Assembly: GCA_026390275.1 (NCBI GenBank)
Contig: JAPLGF010000352.1
Location: 1-9,547 of the forward strand
Direction: 5' to 3'
Source: Candidatus Atribacteria bacterium
Lineage (GTDB): Bacteria; Atribacterota; Atribacteria; Atribacterales; Atribacteraceae
DNA: 9,547 nt
The position numbers and the translations under genes are program-made. Numbering within the stretch: position 1 is the stretch's first letter; each line of letters opens with the position of its first letter. Under the pieces are notes generated by a model. That model was not told the origin of the DNA, searched no databases, and saw nothing but the letters and a program-made list of their open reading frames with translations. Below are positions 7,576 through 9,547 of this stretch, piece by piece.

Positions 7576-7588
7576 TATGAAATACCCA

Positions 7589-8566
7589 TCAATCCAAAAT
7601 CTTGAACCGATAAAAACCAAGAAAAGAGGGATTCTCCGGGGCCAGTCGCCATTGCCTTTCCGGATGCCGTCGGAGACCGTTCAGGGTGGTTTCGGTGATG
7701 TACCCGACACTGTTCGGCAACGGACCGGTATGGTAAATGACCTTCCCTCTACCTTCATAAATCATAACATGATACGGGTACTGAAAAAAGGCGGGATGAT
7801 AAAAAAATATAAGGTCTCCCCGGGTGGCAACATGTTCGTCTTTTCCCAAAAAAACCACGTTATACCACAACAGGTATCGAGCAGAAGCAAAGACCGAAAA
7901 GTCTTCCTCTCCTCCCTCCAGATGGAATTCTCCCGGCTTCACCCGGAAAATCCGGTCTCCTAAGAGGGGAACCCGGGGGTAATGGTAGGCAGTAATATCA
8001 GCCGACTGCTCCAGAACACTCTGGAAAGAATGAAACCAGCTCTCATCATGGCGTTTCAATGCTTCCCGGTAGGCAAACCGAACCAGCCCGGCACAATCCT
8101 TATCCTGCCAGAGTTCACTTTCCTGGTGGATTTGCGAGCGGGCGATGTTCACGAAGAGATCGCGAAACACCATGCGGTCCGATTCAGTGGGGAGCTCGCT
8201 CACGTCGGGAAAACCATCGTGATCGGAGTCGGTGAGGAGAGGTTTGACCCGTACTCTCATGGTTCGAAGGACCGGAAACGCTCGGAATTCCACCGGGGCT
8301 TCCCCTTCCAAAGAACCCGGTGTGATCCGGACACCAGTGGGCTCCGATTTCACGGTGAGGATCTCGGAATCCGGACAACTCACCTGCCACGCTCCCCAAA
8401 CGGGTGTCCGACCCCAGAGATTGGTGACCCGTACCGGTCGAAGAACACTTTCTCCCCGGGCCAGAAGTTCCACCTGATCCACACAGCGAATAGTCCAGGG
8501 GAAAAAAACGGAGAAAAAAAGAAAAAGACCGGAAAACAGGAGGATCAGAAACCGTTTCAAGTTCAC
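7589..8566 (-). CDS. DUF1175 (YfaT-like) exported protein, NlpC/P60-like Cys/His signature
   Basis: Complete 325-residue protein with a very hydrophobic N-terminus (MNLKRFLILLFSGLFLFF to about residue 23) that acts as signal peptide or anchor. Its features match DUF1175, the family of E. coli YfaT as I recall it. Residues 113-124 (DSDHDGFPDVSE) form an EF-hand/thrombospondin-3-like calcium loop. DCAGLVRFAYREAL (157-170) carries the likely nucleophile C158. RGDLIFFYH (249-257) and YHVMIYEG (265-272) supply the strand and H266 typical of NlpC/P60 hydrolases, with H279 as possible third residue. Such folds cut peptidoglycan peptides or related amides, but activity is unproven for DUF1175. GTG start; its GTGA overlaps the M20 stop, so translation is probably coupled. 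The only ribosome site, GGTGGAG, sits very close. Lying immediately upstream of the macroglobulin, it probably works with it in the periplasm. Confidence 0.85.
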   Translation of the reverse strand: MNLKRFLILLFSGLFLFFSVFFPWTIRCVDQVELLARGESVLRPVRVTNLWGRTPVWGAWQVSCPDSEILTVKSEPTGVRITPGSLEGEAPVEFRAFPVLRTMRVRVKPLLTDSDHDGFPDVSELPTESDRMVFRDLFVNIARSQIHQESELWQDKDCAGLVRFAYREALKRHDESWFHSFQSVLEQSADITAYHYPRVPLLGDRIFRVKPGEFHLEGGEEDFSVFASARYLLWYNVVFLGKDEHVATRGDLIFFYHPAFFQYPYHVMIYEGRGKVIYHTGPLPNSVGYITETTLNGLRRHPERQWRLAPENPSFLGFYRFKILD

Positions 8567-9547
8567 TCTCCACCTAAGAACCGGAGGGCGAGGAGAGAAT
8601 AAATCCGGGAAGCGGCCACGATTTGCGTGATGGATACAAACTCGTTGGCACCGTGAGCCTCTTCGATTCGCCCCGGTCCGAAGATGACGGTCGGGATATC
8701 GACTCCATCCAAAAATGTAGCCTCACAGGAAGCCGGGAATGGCGCGAAAATGGGCATTTCACCGGGAATGTCCGAGATGGAACGACTCAAGATATCAATT
8801 TCCGGGAGATCCCGGGGAATCTTGACCGGGGGAAGATGGGGGATAGATTGTTCGATATTAAAGGAAGCGGGTCTTTTCTGGGTGGAAAGCACCAGTTCGA
8901 TGAGTTCCCGGAGGATCGATTCCATTTTGTTCAGAGGGAGTCCCGGGACTGTTCGGACATCGATCTCAAAACTGCAGAGTTCTGGTACAACGTTAGGGGA
9001 AGTTCCCCCCTGGATTTTCCCCACACTGAAAGCCGGTTTTCCGATATCCGGATCTTCGTACTCCCCAAACGTGGCATTTTTTTCCTGAATCATCCGGATG
9101 ATCTCGGAGGCAAGAGTGATGGCATTCTGACCTCGTTCCGCAATTCCGGCATGGCAGGACTTTCCCCGGACCGTCACTCGAAATGCCGTCACCCCCCGGT
9201 GACCCAGACTGATATTCAAACCAGTCGGTTCTCCCACCACGGCAAAGTGAACTGGTTCCTGCTCCCGATTCCATCCCTCGATCCATTTCCGGATCCCCAA
9301 ATTATCCTGTTCTTCATCCACCACGAAAACCAGCTTGAGCTTTCCATAAAGAGAGGGGGAAAAATGGGACACCATCTTTGCCGCGTACATCATGGCCGCC
9401 AAGGCACCTTTCATGTCACAGGCCCCCCGGCCATAAAGACGATTCTCCACCACCTGACCACCGAGGGGGGGAACCGTCCATCCGGTACCGACCGGAACCG
9501 TATCGAAATGCCCGTTCAGGAGCAAGCACCGGCCCTCGCCCAGACCA
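8563..9547 (-). CDS. M20-family metallo-hydrolase, ArgE/DapE-like (5' end outside window)
   Basis: The last 327 residues of a cytoplasmic zinc hydrolase of the ArgE/DapE/carboxypeptidase G2 group; the family is usually 370-420 residues, so about 50-90 N-terminal residues are missing. The reading frame is open to the window edge. A TTG at 9525 is an internal Leu codon (GRCLLLNGHFDT), not a start. In visible-fragment numbering: GHFDTV gives ligand H13 and D15; GRGACDMKG gives bridging D44; DEEQ gives catalytic E78 and ligand E79; GEPTG gives ligand E106; EEAHGANEF gives ligand H298. The complete active site suggests a working enzyme. GKSCHAG and GGTSPNVVPELC (about 128-191) belong to the dimerisation domain. 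Substrate is undecided: N-acetylornithine, N-succinyl-diaminopimelate or another N-acyl amino acid or peptide. It overlaps DUF1175 by 4 bases; a shared pathway is not evident. Confidence 0.92.
   Translation of the reverse strand, partial: GLGEGRCLLLNGHFDTVPVGTGWTVPPLGGQVVENRLYGRGACDMKGALAAMMYAAKMVSHFSPSLYGKLKLVFVVDEEQDNLGIRKWIEGWNREQEPVHFAVVGEPTGLNISLGHRGVTAFRVTVRGKSCHAGIAERGQNAITLASEIIRMIQEKNATFGEYEDPDIGKPAFSVGKIQGGTSPNVVPELCSFEIDVRTVPGLPLNKMESILRELIELVLSTQKRPASFNIEQSIPHLPPVKIPRDLPEIDILSRSISDIPGEMPIFAPFPASCEATFLDGVDIPTVIFGPGRIEEAHGANEFVSITQIVAASRIYSLLALRFLGGE

Larger units (their letters stand above)
7422..7588 (-). promoter_or_regulatory. Intergenic region between DUF1175 and macroglobulin genes
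   Basis: This is the only non-coding gap of more than a few bases. It contains the macroglobulin ribosome site, a sigma-70-like promoter at 7471-7499 and a 10-bp palindrome at 7566-7575. I find no convincing intrinsic terminator for DUF1175: only weak pairing such as TGACC (7568-7564) with GGTCA about 30 bases further on. Transcripts from the M20-DUF1175 pair may therefore read into the macroglobulin gene. Confidence 0.6.

Noticed and set aside
9523..9525. TTG as the start of the M20 hydrolase
   Set aside because: The frame continues upstream with family-like residues (GLGEGRCLLLNGHFD) and the N-terminal part expected in M20 proteins is missing, so the gene begins outside the window.

Overview
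The window holds six protein-coding genes, all on the minus strand, and leaves about 170 bases non-coding. In transcription order (high to low coordinates) they are: an M20-family metallo-hydrolase whose start lies outside the window; a DUF1175 (YfaT-like) exported protein with an NlpC/P60-like Cys/His signature; a 1484-residue alpha-2-macroglobulin with an intact CTEQ thioester motif; a small exported HExxH metallopeptidase-like protein; a CNNM/CBS/CorC-HlyC membrane protein; and the first 332 codons of an FGGY sugar kinase that runs off the window at position 1. I see no RNA gene, mobile element or CRISPR array.

The organism looks like a diderm (Gram-negative-type) bacterium. Bacterial alpha-2-macroglobulins and DUF1175 proteins are periplasmic, and three consecutive products carry export signals. 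Base composition is near 50% GC, GTG is used as a start at least twice, and CCGG is conspicuously frequent. I cannot place the lineage. A deep-branching diderm such as Atribacterota, Synergistota or Thermotogota is only a guess.

Layout: 8563-9547 is the M20 hydrolase, which shares a GTGA stop/start overlap with DUF1175 (7589-8566). A 167-base gap (7422-7588) carries a good sigma-70-like promoter and a strong ribosome binding site for the macroglobulin gene (2967-7421). Just after the macroglobulin stop codon is a perfect 12-bp hairpin followed by a U-tract, which looks like an intrinsic terminator. Unusually, it lies inside the signal-peptide codons of the next gene (2312-2989). Then follow the CNNM/CBS gene (973-2304, 7-base gap) and the kinase (1-998, 26-base overlap), a tightly packed set.

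The functional centre is the envelope group: DUF1175, macroglobulin and HExxH protein. DUF1175 directly upstream of a macroglobulin recalls E. coli yfaT-yfaS, but as I recall YfaS lacks the thioester whereas this protein keeps it. Inferred role: trapping or sensing proteases in the periplasm, with a cell-wall-related partner. The M20 hydrolase, CNNM/CBS protein and sugar kinase have no evident functional link to this group.
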